A DNA stretch of 64,000 nucleotides from Tipula vernalis (taxonomy: Eukaryota; Arthropoda; Insecta; Diptera; Tipulidae). The position numbers and the translations under genes were made by a program. The notes under the pieces are model-generated. The model had not been told where the DNA came from, did no database searches, and worked only from the letters and a program-made list of their open reading frames with translations. Where the stretch lies: positions 330,681,106 through 330,745,105 of the forward strand of contig OY282558.1 of NCBI GenBank assembly GCA_958295665.1. Reading direction: 5' to 3'. Shown piece after piece: positions 23,435 through 35,139 of this stretch. Numbering within the stretch: the stretch's first letter is position 1; every line of letters starts with the position of its first letter.

Positions 23435-24639
23435 TTAAATCACGCATTAATCGAAAAAATATTTCGCGGCTTACCCAATATGCAAGTAACACGGATTTCC
23501 GTGTACTTGAAATAAACATGAAAAGTACACGGAAAAATGTACTACTCGCCAAAGAAAAGTGTCTCAAAAATTCCGGTATCTTTGAATGTGTTAGAAAATA
23601 TAGAGAATGACGATTGTAAAAGTAGAGAAAGCGCCTCTCGAGGAAAGTTAAAATGAGGCAACTGGCAAAATGACATTTCTCATAAATGCGATGAAAGAAA
23701 ATTTTACAATCCGCCCTCTAAACAAACAAAGCGATTCTGAAAAAATGATACTATTGCAATATGAGAACGATACTCATTTCTTTATATCACACCATGCACT
23801 TTCTTATTTGTATTTCTACTCCCATAGAAACAACCCTCTAAACAAACAAAGCGATTCGGAAAAAACGATACGATAGCGATATGTAAACGATACTTAATTT
23901 CTTATAACACACTACGCACTTTATTTTTATTTTTACTCCCATATAAACAACGAAAATAAAAATTGTACATTGTGCGTTTCTCACTTGCAAAGCGGACAGC
24001 GATATTTTTGTAAAAAGAAATTAAAATCATTACGAAATATTTGGTGTTATAAGTTTTACAAAGTAATTATATATTTCTTTTCCAATTTGTTTAAACCATT
24101 TTTATTTATTAGTTTAATCCTTATTGTTTATTTTTTAAGATGTGAGCAAATTTTACCACTGCCGATTGAATTAAGGAGCGAAGTATTATGAAACCCGATA
24201 CAATTAAACCGTCATTTATATAAACAAGTAAATTTTACGTATTATATATAATGTAATAATTATTTTATTATAATACATCAACTAAATAAATAATAAAATA
24301 ATCGTATTAAAAAATTGGCTTTTTATTTTTACTAATCCAAAATAAATACTATCGTAACCAACACGAAAAATACGATACGTAAATATATCGCATAATTAGA
24401 TCTGTTTACGATATGAAAAAAAAGCATCGTAAACGTATCGTAAAAATCTTTCTATTTACGTTACGTAAAAAATTCTAATTATCATGGTACGTTGGATTCG
24501 TAAACATATCGATTTCGAATCGCAAAAACGATTCGTAAACGATATTTTGTATGAACAACAAACATCATTTTCGTATCGTAAACGAATCGCTTTGTTTAGT
24601 GGGAACGAATATAAAAATTGTATATTGCGCATTCTCTTA

Positions 24640-25898
24640 AGCATGGTTTCCACGATGGCGAGGCGAAAAAATTAGTCAAACTAAAAAGAGAAAGCAAAAA
24701 TTCACCAATAGTACGATAGAGAGAAAATACCATTTTGACAGAAAAATTGGGACGTCCAATTTTAAAAATTATAATTCAGCACTCCGAAATAGGACGTCTA
24801 ATCCGAAAAAAAGATTAGATGCATCATCTTTTTTCGGATTAGCCGCTGATTTTCGGAATTCATATTGTCAATTAAGGCGTGATTTACACGTTCCAACAAT
24901 GTTTCCCAACAAAAAATGAAGTGATTAGTATATCGCGAATTTCATTTGAAAGACAAGAACAAATATATAAACAAACAAAATTTTGTTGGACTTTTTTCTT
25001 TTTTTTTTTAACTTTGTTTCCATAAAATTTTTTTTTTGACTATAAAATATACTCGACCCGAGTATATTTTATGGAAACAAACAACAACAAACACATAAAA
25101 AATGGCGATTTTTTAAAATTTTTATAGCGCTTTATTTTTATTTTTTTAAATTTTTATTTAAAAATTAAAATTTACGTTCGAACAGTTTTCATTTTAGCCA
25201 AGAAAAGTCGTAATTTTGATAAATAAAGTGGTATTGCAGCGGCATTCGTCAAAAATTACATTGTCGTTTTTATACCGCCAAAAAATTATAGCATGCCCGA
25301 CATTTTTGTTGTATTTTTTTATAAATTTTTGTTTAAAAATGGAAGTTTACTTTCGAAAAGCTTTATTTTAGCCAGAAAAGTTGTAATTTTGAAACATAAA
25401 GTTGTATTATCGCCCTATTCGACATCATAGATTTTATACCGCCAAAAAGTTATAGCATGACCGACATTTTCGTTTTATACTTTTCTCTTTTTATCGCATG
25501 TAAATATTTTCTATTGCGTGTAGCTCTAAGTCTCAACAAAAAAAAAGTTGGAAAACATTGTTGGAACGTGTAAATCACGCATTAAAGAAAATTTTATATT
25601 TATTTTATTATTAAATATATACATATATATTTTTTTTGATTTGGGGAACACATTTTTCATCGCCAGAATCACTCTCAGTGCTACTTAAAAACATAACGGC
25701 ATATATTGCCATTAGTTACTCAATAGTATCCATTTTTAACAAAATTTAATTTTAATAATTGAAACGTCAAAAATAAATAAATAAAAATTCGGAGTAACGA
25801 CTTGTTGCAGTTTCATTCCCTCTTATGTTATTTTTTTTTATTCCTTCCTCTTTTTAATTTGACTAATTTTTTCGCCTTGCCATCGTGGAAACCATGCT
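24640..25898. mobile_element. TIR element with TTA target duplication
   Basis: Inverted ends of about 40 bases begin AGCATGGTTTCCACGATGGC on both sides. TTA flanks both ends (24637-24639 and 25899-25901). It splits the second body of the surrounding MITE: the sequence on both sides lines up with the intact first body near 23960-23990. It in turn contains the element at 24876-25581. The TTA site and end form fit PIF/Harbinger; no transposase is present. Confidence 0.8.
24876..25581. mobile_element. MITE with GCGTGATTTACACG ends, copy 2 (uninterrupted)
   Basis: A 706-bp unit with inverted ends of about 32 bases (GCGTGATTTACACGTTCCAA and on to CCAAC). TTAA lies directly outside both ends. It contains the AGTATATTTTATGG palindrome also present in copy 1. 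No coding region. Confidence 0.8.
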
Positions 25899-26588
25899 TT
25901 ACTCGCCGTTTCAATTCAAGTTTAACCTAAAACAAAAGCGGACGGCGATATTTGTGTAAAAAAAAACTAAAATCATTAGGAAATATTTGGTGTTTCACAA
26001 ACTAATTATATATTTATTTTACAATTTGTTTAAACAATTTTTGTTTATTAATTTAATCCTTTTATACTAATTGTTTATTTTTTAAAATGTGAGCAAATTT
26101 TACTACTGCCGATTGAATTGAGGAGCGAAGTATTATGAAACCCGATGTAATTAAACCATCATATAAAAAAGAAAATTTTATATATTATATATAATGTAAT
26201 AATTATTATAATATAATAATTCAAATAAATTAAAAAAAATAATAATCGTATGATAAAACTGGCTTTTTATTTTTGCTAATCCAAAATAAATACTATCGTA
26301 ACCAACACGAAAAATACGATACGTAAATATATCGCATAATTAGATCTGTTTACAGTATGAAAAGTAAACATCGTAAACGTATCGTAAAAATCTTTCTATA
26401 TACGTTACGTAAAAAATTCTAATTATCATGGTACGTTGGATTCGTAAACATATCGATTTCGAATCGCAAAAACGATTCGTAAACAATATTTTGTATGAAC
26501 AACAAACATCATTTTCGTTTCGTAAACGAATCGCTTTGTTTAGTGGGCGGTAATTAAACATTGTTTTTATAATCCAAAATTGAAATTA

Positions 26589-26993
26589 CAGTCATACCCC
26601 GTACAACGTCCCTTCTCATAACGTCGTTTCGCTATAACGTCGTTAGTAAAATGCGAACAAACCTCGCTCTATCGTCGCTGTGTTTCGTTGTAACGTCGTT
26701 TTTATTTAAATGAAAATAAATTAAAAATTAATAAGCAAAGCAAAAAACACTGAGAAAAAAACATACGTCGTCATACAAACAAAATACATATATGTAACAC
26801 TCAAAAATATACATTATAACAGTATACATATGACATTTAATGAGATATCGCCAAACGCTCAGGTTGTGTTTTTGAAAACCAAAAGTCCAAAACTTAAAGA
26901 TAAAATTAAAATTCCTTTGCCCCTTATAACGTTGTTTCGCCTAACGTCGCGATTTCACGGAACCAATTAACAACGTTAGGCGAGGTATGACTG
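26589..26993. mobile_element. Pogo/Tigger-like MITE
   Basis: A 405-bp unit starting CAGTCATACCCCGTACAACG and ending with the inverted CGAGGTATGACTG, flanked by TA on both sides. The CAGTCATACCTCG end form is like that of pogo/Tigger elements. Several ATAACGTCGTTTCG-like repeats lie inside. No transposase. Confidence 0.8.
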
Positions 26994-26999
26994 TATTTA

Positions 27000-28040
27000 C
27001 AACAATTTCGAACGTCAAATTATCAGCTAGCTCAGTTTAAAAAATTTTCGCTAGGTGGAATCTGTGATGCTCCAATCGTCAATTCTGTTAAGAAAAAAAT
27101 AACTCCAAAATAATTCGAATTAATTTTTTCTCAACAAAATACTGCTCATTTTCGATTCGTCAAAAAACCATAGATTTATAAATACTGTAGGTTTGAAACA
27201 AAGCTTTTACATATATGGCTTTTTCCCATTTAATAACTTCTATTTCAAGCGAAGACAGTTGGAGAAGGATGGATATATATAGGTTCTTACGAATAATATA
27301 TGGTTGCGCTTTCTTTTATGTAAACAAAACATTTAGTTTTTAGTGTTGTTAAAAAGTGGTTGTGCGTAGATTCGTGAAAATTAAAAATTATCAAATAAAA
27401 CAAAACAATTAAAAAAATATATAGATAATTAATTATTATTTGTGATTGTCATTTGTTTGCAATTATTTTTAACGGGTCCGCACTAAAAGTGTAAAATAAT
27501 GCCGCGTTCTTAGAAAACTTATTTTTAATAAAAAAATTAATTTTATTAAAAATATTGAATTTAAAAAAAATTTTTAGTGTATTTGCATCTAAAATAAAAA
27601 TGTTTTTTAAACTTTAATTGTTATATTTTAAGCAACCCACTGTGGTGAGTTGCTTAAAATAAAATAATTGAAGTGGTTGTGCGTTTCGTGAAAATTAAAA
27701 ATGATCAAATAAAACAAAACAATTAAAAAAAATAAATATAATTAGGTAATTATTAATTAATGCCAGATTTTTTTGAGTGTTAAGGAGAATAAACAGCAGT
27801 TTACATGGAACTATCGTAAAATGGTTCAAAATAAAAAACTTAACTTGATTTTAATAATTATGAAACAGAAAAACTCAAATGGCAGAAAATCTAAACTAAA
27901 GATTACGAATTTGTCTTCTTTTTATGTTTTTTTTGAGGGCTTGACTTCCACAGACAAATTTATAGGCTTAGCATAAAATGAGATTGAACAAAACCATTTC
28001 AATTAAATTTTTATTATAAAATATTTTTTAAATCCTGACT
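27000..28040. other. AT-rich sequence with an 85-bp direct repeat
   Basis: The block starting AGTGGTTGTGCGT at 27355 recurs at 27673 with small differences (GTGAAAATTAAAAAT, CAAATAAAACAAAACAATT in both). A short hairpin (TTTTAAGCAAC...GTTGCTTAAAA) lies near 27630-27658. No gene is supported; the weak frame near 27773 is broken and not recognisable. Confidence 0.5.
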
Positions 28041-28042
28041 AT

Positions 28043-28357
28043 TAGTACGTTTATGATAGGGATTCAATCCGGGTTGAACCCAGATTAACTTTTATTATAA
28101 ATATGATCGAATTATGAAGAATTATTTCTTCATTATAAACGCTAAAAAAGTTAACACAAAGTTGATCCAAAGTTAATACTAACAGAGCATTCACAATGCA
28201 AAAACTTTTTACGTTTTACTTACAGGTTTGTATGATTTTCCAACTTAACGAACAAAAATTGTTGCTCGTTATGTTGGAAATTCAGTAAATCAAAAGTAAA
28301 AAGTTTTTTCATTGCGAATGCTTTTTAAGTTGACTCGACTCTCATCATATAAATACT
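28043..28357. mobile_element. MITE with AGTACGTTTATG end, copy 3, carrying a hairpin MITE
   Basis: It is the inverse of the 12370-12543 unit: AGTACGTTTATGATAGG at 28044, AACACAAAGTTGATCCAAAG in the middle and AAGTTGACTCGACT at the right. The hairpin MITE of 28185-28324 interrupts it; comparing with 12370-12543 gives the empty site. Confidence 0.75.
28185..28324. mobile_element. Hairpin MITE (GAGCATT family), copy 2
   Basis: The unit starts GAGCATTCACAATGCAAAAA and the reverse complement of its end starts AAAGCATTCGCAATGAAAAA. The internal arms (GATTTTCCAAC and GTTGGAAATT) fold too, giving one long imperfect hairpin. It matches the copy at 7287-7431. Confidence 0.75.
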
Positions 28358-28401
28358 ATAAACCACTTCATACAAAACATATCAACAATATTTTGACGTT
28401 A

Positions 28402-30331
28402 TTATTATTATTATTATTATTGATTGAAGGTTCATGTGGGCAATAAGCCATCTCACACTGCGACCTAAAAGATCTATTGTGCTGGACCCTACTTAATTAT
28501 CCGTCCAGTCAATATTCAGGCTCTTAATGAATCTGATAATACTACCGGCCGGTACAAGATACATACTATCCGGGCTCATTGTTCTCCCTCCTAGATGTTG
28601 CAGTCTGCTGGAAAATGGCTGGGCATTGGCACAGAACATGTTCCGCTGATTCCGCTTCCAGATCGCAGAAGCGGCATCCATCTGTCATACTTAGCCCCAT
28701 CTTCTTAAGGTGATATCTTAAGGGGACATGACCTGTGAGGAAGCCAGTAAGCAGCCTCAACTCAGGTTTCCTAAGTTCAAGATACTCCTTAACCCTGACA
28801 GACGAAGGTGATATACATTTCTTCGCCTATCGCAATCCTGGAATTCTGCGCCAGTAGGAGGACTTTTGAACATCCAGCGTTTTACCGCTGCTCTAAGGTG
28901 TCCCTTAGTGACGCCGCAGAAGGGTTCTGGTCCAATAAATGGAGAGGAGAACCCTCACGGGCGAGGCCATCAGCTGCCTTATTTCCTTCGATTCCAGTAT
29001 GACCTGACACCCACATAAGTGTTACCTTATTTGAGCCTGCCAGATGTTTAATAACCTTCAGACAATCCCATACTTGCCTTGACTCAACGGTACAAGACGT
29101 AAGAGCCTTTACGGCCGATTGGTTGTCTGATACAATATAAATCTTTGCATCGTTTAGGCCTTTTGCTATGCCTATCCTACCGCAAAGTTCTATAGCATAC
29201 ACTTCTGATTGAAAAACGGTAGCATTGGTACCCAAGGACTTCGAGAGGGCAGTTCCACTCCCGTGTATTCCTATCCGTGGCCCATCTTCCGTTTTTGATC
29301 CGTCTGTAAACCACACCATGGACCCTCGCTCAAAGGATGGTCCACCTGTACTCCACACATCCCGGTCAGGTAACCTAACACAGAATGGTTTGTGGAAGTC
29401 CAGTTTATCTGGCATACAGTCGGAAGGCATTCATAAGGTAGGGTCTGTCTTAAATTCCTTAAGGATTTCCAGATGACCCACCATATGGCCTGGTTTGCTA
29501 TTTCCATTCGCCTGCATTTTCAGGGCCATAATTGCAGCGTCCTTTTTAACATGCAGGTGTAACGGTGTCAGTCCTAGAAGTGACTCCATCGCAGCGGTTG
29601 TTGTACATGTTTTCATTGCGCCCGTAACACCGATGCAGGCTATACGCCGAACCTTATTTAATAAAGTTTGCGTTGCCTTCCGCTCAGTTTTAGGCCACCA
29701 TACAACCGATGCGTAGGTGACCATAGGCCTAATGATTGTAAGAAATGAGCAGTAGATCATTTTTGGTTGTAGTCCCCAAGTACGCCCATAGAATCTTTGA
29801 CGGGCCCAGAAAGCCTTGGTGGCTCTATCTTGAACTTTCAACAAATGTTGCTTCCAGTTCAGTTTTTGATCTAGGATAACACCTAGATATTTAACCTCAC
29901 TGGAAAAAGGAACAGTAGTACCGTTTAACGAGCGAGCTGTAAGCACGAGCTTTTTCTTCCTCGTAAAAGGAACAATGACTGTTTTGTTTGGATTGACAAT
30001 GAGTCCTTTCTGGTAACACCACTGCCATATTATATTGAGTGCATTTTGCATGCGATCAGAAATGACCTCATCAAACTTGCCTCTGATTATGATAGCCACA
30101 TCATCCGCTTAGCCCTGGACATCAAACCCATGGCTACTCAGAAGGACCAGTAGTCTGTCAATAACCAATGACCACAAAAGAGGAGATAGTACGCCTCCTT
30201 GGGGACAGCCCTTTACGGCCCTGATGGTTACTGACTCGCCACCTAGTCTGGCAGTAATCTCACGACATTCCAGCATGGAACGGATCCACCTAATTGTAGA
30301 AAGCGGAACCCTTTTTTCCATTGCTACCCTG
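28402..30331 (-). mobile_element. 5'-truncated I-like LINE with RT and RNase H
   Basis: A minus-strand non-LTR element with perfect 13-bp direct repeats TATTTTGACGTTA at 28389-28401 and 30332-30344. Its 3' end is a TAA-type repeat (28402-28420), the tail form known for I-factor elements. Coding order from 30321 down: RT (VKGCPQGGVLSPLLW, then ADDVAIII), RNase H (VWFTDGSKTEDG; E and D in FQSEVYAIELC and IVSDNQSAVKAL; WVSGHTGIEGNKAADGLA), and a C-terminal cysteine cluster (CRFCDLEAESAEHVLCQCP). In-frame stops at 30109-30111 and 29431-29433 and a frameshift near 28882 make it inactive. Confidence 0.88.
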
Positions 30332-30360
30332 TATTTTGACGTTAAAATTGTTTTCCTTAA

Positions 30361-31009
30361 AGCCTGTATTCCATTACGAAAAATTTACTGACTGCTGGAA
30401 ATAATGAAAGAAGACAAAAAAAAAAGTTACATTAGAGTGACAAAGAAAAAACAATTTTTTTATTTTTTATTTTATAGCAAAATTGTATGGATAAATTTTG
30501 ACAGCAAAAAAAAAACATAACCAACAAATATGAACAAAATTATGCTTTATTCTTAATTCGTATATTTTCACCTCTCAAAATTATCTAAAAAATTAAATAT
30601 TACTGTCACCCATATCAGAATTATGGTTTTTCATTTATTTTCCGTCACAGAATAAAAAATAAAAAATATCTTTACCATAAAAATGACGTACTATGAAAAT
30701 GAATAGTGTGTGCGAGAAATATGTTATCATCCGTACCATAAGGTCCATAACCTGCTAAAGTTCTCTCTTTAGAGAGATTTATTATCCGTACACAAAATTT
30801 ATGTAGATGTGTTAGAGGGTTGTAATAAAAGTACTCCATTTGATACTTTTTGTCAATAATTATGGCATTACACTAACCCAGCCACAAGTTTTTTGTAATA
30901 AAACTGTTTACTGACGAAGTCGGGTGTCTCATTCACGCAACCACCGATTTTATATTTTTATCTCAAAATATTTTTGCTGATAAACATTTTTTCGCAATGG
31001 AATACCGGC
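30361..31009. mobile_element. TTAA-target MITE (GGTATTCCA ends), copy 2
   Basis: TTAA flanks both sides (30357-30360 and 31010-31013). The left end AGCCTGTATTCCATTACG and the reverse complement of the right end GCCGGTATTCCATTGCG match. The interior shares blocks with the 22640-23434 copy (TTTGACAGCA, CATAACCAA, CAAAATTATCTAAAA). About 650 bp, no coding region. Confidence 0.8.
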
Positions 31010-31291
31010 TTAACCCAAAAAAGTAGAGTGAAGCTGTCTAGTATTTAATCTATTCATAAGTTTGTTCACATGTAAAACATTTGAAAATATTCAATAAAAC
31101 TCAGTAGTGTCAAAACAAACTCTTCCATTTATTTACGAAATTCTATGTAAGAAGTCAAACTGCTATTGACAAGTGAAGTGACAAAATCAGCTTTGTTTTG
31201 ATCACAAAAAATGATATTATAATAAAAATTAAAAATAATTTACCTTTTAGTTTAATTGTAGACTAGTTCTATAGAATAAACTAAATTCATT

Positions 31292-33305
31292 ATGGCAGTC
31301 TTAAAAAATTTATTATTTGTATTAATATGTACGAACTGTAAGTAGAAAAGTAATATGTAGTGTGGTTTGGGGCCACACCCCATTATATACCCCGTATGTA
31401 TAATGCTTTTTAAACAAACTTAATAAATTATTTTTGTGCTTCTTTCCAGTTGTTTCCATAGTAACTCCAGAATGTATAATTCCGGAAATTTTACGAGGTA
31501 GCTGGTTTTCCTGGGAAGTTGGAAAACCAACAATTACAGTAATTGACGCAGTAAAAATGTCAGATCGCGGGAATTGTGTACTCTCCGAAAAGATAGGGGC
31601 CGACCATACTTTTGTGTTCCGTAATGGCCTAAATAATTGTTATTACTGTGTGAAAACATTCCCAAGAACTCTGAACATCTTTGAAAAATACGAATGTAAG
31701 ATAAACTAATGATTAGTCAAACAAAATATATTATTGAATCGAATTTCAGCTCCGTGTGTAAATTTAAATGCCAACGAAGAGCCAACTATTACAAAAGTAT
31801 GCCGAGGATTGAAGCAAGATCAACAATTAATAACGCTATTCAACGAGAACTATGTTCCAATAAATTGTCGTTCTTCACTGGAAGGTGTGTGGCAATTTGC
31901 ATATCAAAATCGTTTTCGATTCACAGGAGAATGTGATAACTCTGACGCCCAAATACAGTCTTGTCAAACCCCGGGAACTCAGTTCTTAATTACAAACCAA
32001 AAATTTAATATCACATACAAACAGTGCGAGGGCATGGAAGGAACATTTAGTGGAATTGTTGAATACAGCTGTTTAGGTGATTGGTTTGTCGGTAAAAATC
32101 ATTTCTTTGCTGTTGCGAACACCAAAGAAAGTCGTAAAGATGAAAAGTATAGATGTTTCTTGAAAAATCGTGATGATGATTTGTACATCGGAGTTTCAAT
32201 CACAGCCGAATGTAATACGCTGAAAACACCAGAAAGATCACCCGAGCGACTTAGAATTACACCAGTTAAAGCGGAAGTGGTAGAACCAGGCTGTCGACTA
32301 CCTCAAAATTTTAGTGGTCAATGGATTAATACGGCCAATATTGATGCAGATGTATTCATTAACGAAACCCATATTATTGAAATTCATTATCCGGATAAAG
32401 GACGCTTTAGGCGAACCATTTATGTGTGCCGCGAGCAACGTGATTCGAGAATTATGATGGCTCGTTTAACCGTCGATGGTTGCCAAAAGGATTATATATG
32501 TTTTGATTTTGTTCCACGGCACCATAATATTATTCGTTATCGTAAAGGATTAGCCGTTATTTTCGATGATTATAGCACGGTTTGCTCTTGGGTACAATTT
32601 CCAAACAAAGAGAAATGGAGGTATGACCTCTTCTTAGCTAAAGATCCCGTACCAGTACGGTGTCCAGTAGCTGGTAAATTTAATTTTACTCAAAAAGGAG
32701 AGCATCCATTCAAAACCAGAATCCTTGGCGGTGTAACATTAAGTCCACGTCCTAATATTCGATGTAAGCAAAACATTTCCGACATATCAGTTTGTGATAC
32801 TGACCAAAAAGAGATGTTAATCGATGCTAATTATTGTCTGACTGTTGACCATTTGGGTCATCCTGTAGATATCTATAGTGATCCTGATTTTAAAATGAAA
32901 TGTATTGGTTATTGGAAGGAAAATTTGAAATCATATATGATCACGTTTGATGACTTGGATCCTCTATCGAAGTACCGTTGCTGGGTGTATCAACGAGCTG
33001 ACTTAAATCGAGTTTTAATGTCAGAAGCGGTAGGCGCATTTTGTCATATCGATCAAGACGTGACTTCCTCTAATTATACGGAAGGTGCTGTCGTGGCGCT
33101 GGATATGACCGAATATGAGAGAGAACGTGACAAATGCCCGATGCACTTTGATGACGGCACACATCCTTGGCTTCAAACTGAGAATTTTATTAAAATTTTC
33201 GATTGGGACTTTCATCGTGCAAGCGACGTCTCTCGATTAGACGTAACAAGACAATCTCTGTGGATAATTTTAATCCCTTATCTAGTAGTTAGTTTTAGAT
33301 TTTAA
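31292..33305 (+). CDS. Secreted Cys-rich arthropod protein of unknown function (DUF7042-7045-like), three exons
   Basis: Exons 31292-31337, 31450-31695 and 31750-33305 join in frame to 615 codons; donors are GTAAGT and GTAAGA and the introns are 112 and 54 bp. The first exon supplies a signal peptide (MAVLKNLLFVLICTNF). The mature chain is rich in paired cysteines and N-glycosylation sequons (FNIT, QNFS, NFTQ, NISD, NYTE), with recurring blocks of the form C-x-LP-x-NF-x-G-x-W (CIIPEILRGSW, CRLPQNFSGQW, CPVAGKFNFTQ, SSLEGVWQFAY). It ends in a short hydrophobic tail (LWIILIPYLVVSF), which suggests a GPI anchor or tail anchor. The domain order is like that of large extracellular arthropod proteins annotated in Pfam as DUF7042, 7043, 7044 and 7045; this is from memory and uncertain. 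No function is known to me. The frame is intact. Confidence 0.85.
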
Positions 33306-35139
33306 GATGTTCTTTTTAAATTCGAATATAAAATTCCGTCCAAAACAGTTTTTAGTTTTTTAAGTATATAAAAGTGCCTTAACGCAAATTCTGTTAAAGA
33401 AAAATTTTAGACATGATATTAGACTAGGTATTAAGTTTTAAATCATTTCTGCCCGAAATTGAGAATTAGTAGAGTTTTAGTGAAAGCATGTTCTTTTATT
33501 TGCATGCCATGCCACTTTGTAGATTAATTTCGATTATCGACGCATTTCTTAACGTTTAATTTGATGCGGATCATAATATTTTTTCATGAAATGACAAATA
33601 TGATGTCGTGTTCTATTGATGCAAAAAACTGAACTGATATCAAATTCTACTATGAAGAGTTTAGTATTTTTTGATGTAGTTTCCGTTTTTTGAGTCAATA
33701 GAATATGGCATAATGCTAACAACTCAGATCAAAATTTTGATTTATATACAAAAATTAGTTCTGTTTTTGGTGTTGCTTTCAGAAAACTTTGATCTGATCA
33801 GAATTACTCGATGTCATGAAATGCGGCTATTTTGTACTTTCATTTGATTCCATCCAAACAAATTAATTTAATTTTTTAATTGTAATTTTACAAAAATAAA
33901 ACATTTTTTTAAACAAACTTGTAAATTTTATAGAATTTAATTTAGTTTCTAATTCGGTTATTGGTAAGTTTACAGGAATAATGTGGCTTAATAAAAAAAG
34001 GTTGTTCTGGAGGGGGTATGATAATCCATTAGCACAAGCAACAAAACTTGCTCCCAGTCCTAAATACGATTTTCTGCCCCGTTAGTTTTTAACTGCTCCT
34101 CATCGGCCGTTTCGTAAAAATCAAAGTGTAAATTGCGACCAAAAAGGAATGGAGGCCAAACAGATAACATTATATTAGAAGATTTAGTTTCCTGATTTAG
34201 CAGGACGTAAATTTCCCAGGTATTTAACCTTAATTCAAAAAATTAATATTATTGCGCAAACAAATTATAATTCGTACATAAGAAACGCACCAAAAGATAA
34301 TAGGGTTGGGTACGGATGTCCGCTTTTCAAAATCGCACATCGTGTAAAACGTATGTACATTCTGGAAAGTGCAAATTTTAATTTGAAAATTTATTTAATA
34401 CGAGAAAACGGAGAGAATAACCTTCCACCTGAACCCGAACAAGTCATGAATTGCAAAAATCTACCTCAAAAGTTCGGTCATTGCAGTTAGCAGTGAGTTT
34501 TAGAAAAACTAGCACTTGTCACAGCTGCCTTGTCAAAGGCGCGTTATATAATCGATAAGCGTCTCGAAAACTGTTACGTCTCAAAATTTTAAATTGTTAG
34601 TAAATCTAATAAATTCTAATATTTCTAAAAAATCGATGAGAATCTCAACACTGAAAGAATCTCACAACAAAATGCTCAAATATGGCGGCGATAGAATCGA
34701 TGAAAGCCGCCATATTTGAATATTTCGTTGAGATAACCGCATCTTCACCGGGGGTCTTATACTTTTTCATCAACGATATCACGCACTTCATCAAAGATGG
34801 AGGTGGTGGTAAAGTCATCTCGACGTTGATATCGTGCAATGAAACATTCTGTTGCTCGGAAAGTGACTCGGTGTATTAGAGAAGCTAAGTGTTATGTTGT
34901 AACAACTAAACCACGATTTATTGCTTTAAATAAACGACTTCCATAAATTATAATAGTTATTACATTTAATCAATGAACTTTTAACAAGAGGTGTAGATGT
35001 AGACCTTACTCAATAAACTAAATCCAAAAAGAGATGAGAACCATAATGGTCTTACAATATGATATAACATAAAACAAACGCTAGTGTTACTACATTTAAA
35101 TTAATACTTGATTTTAGAATTTGAAGATATACATTATTC
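33306..35139. other. Intergenic AT-rich sequence
   Basis: An AATAAA at 33895-33900 could end the upstream gene. A short perfect hairpin (AATATGGCGGC...GCCGCCATATT) lies at 34679-34716. I see no gene. Confidence 0.5.

Larger units (their letters stand above)
21611..23446. mobile_element. MITE with GCGTGATTTACACG ends, copy 1, carrying two insertions
   Basis: The unit begins GCGTGATTTACACGTTCCAA and its inverted end is split: GTTGGAACGTGTAAA at 22626-22639, then TAAATCACGC at 23436-23445. The interior matches the second copy at 24876-25581 closely. Two segments absent from that copy (22254-22592 and 22640-23434) are later insertions. TTAA lies just outside the right end. Confidence 0.8.
23711..26550. 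mobile_element. Partly dimeric MITE (CCGCCCTCTAAACAAA ends)
   Basis: The outer ends CCGCCCTCTAAACAAA (23711) and TTTGTTTAGTGGGCGG (26550) are inverted. The left end is itself duplicated (again at 23834), and an internal right end occurs at 24590-24603, immediately followed by a second body that runs to 26550. The bodies at 23960-24603 and 25930-26547 are very similar (for example the GATACGTAAATATATCGCAT block). The structure is left end twice, body, right end, body, right end. The second body is split by the element at 24640-25898. Confidence 0.7.

Noticed and set aside
23209..23610. 133-residue plus-strand frame
   Set aside because: It crosses the border of two MITEs, so it is a chance frame in repeats.
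34645..34879. Paired frames over the GGCGGC hairpin near 34680-34716
   Set aside because: Open on both strands because of the inverted repeat; no coding signal.
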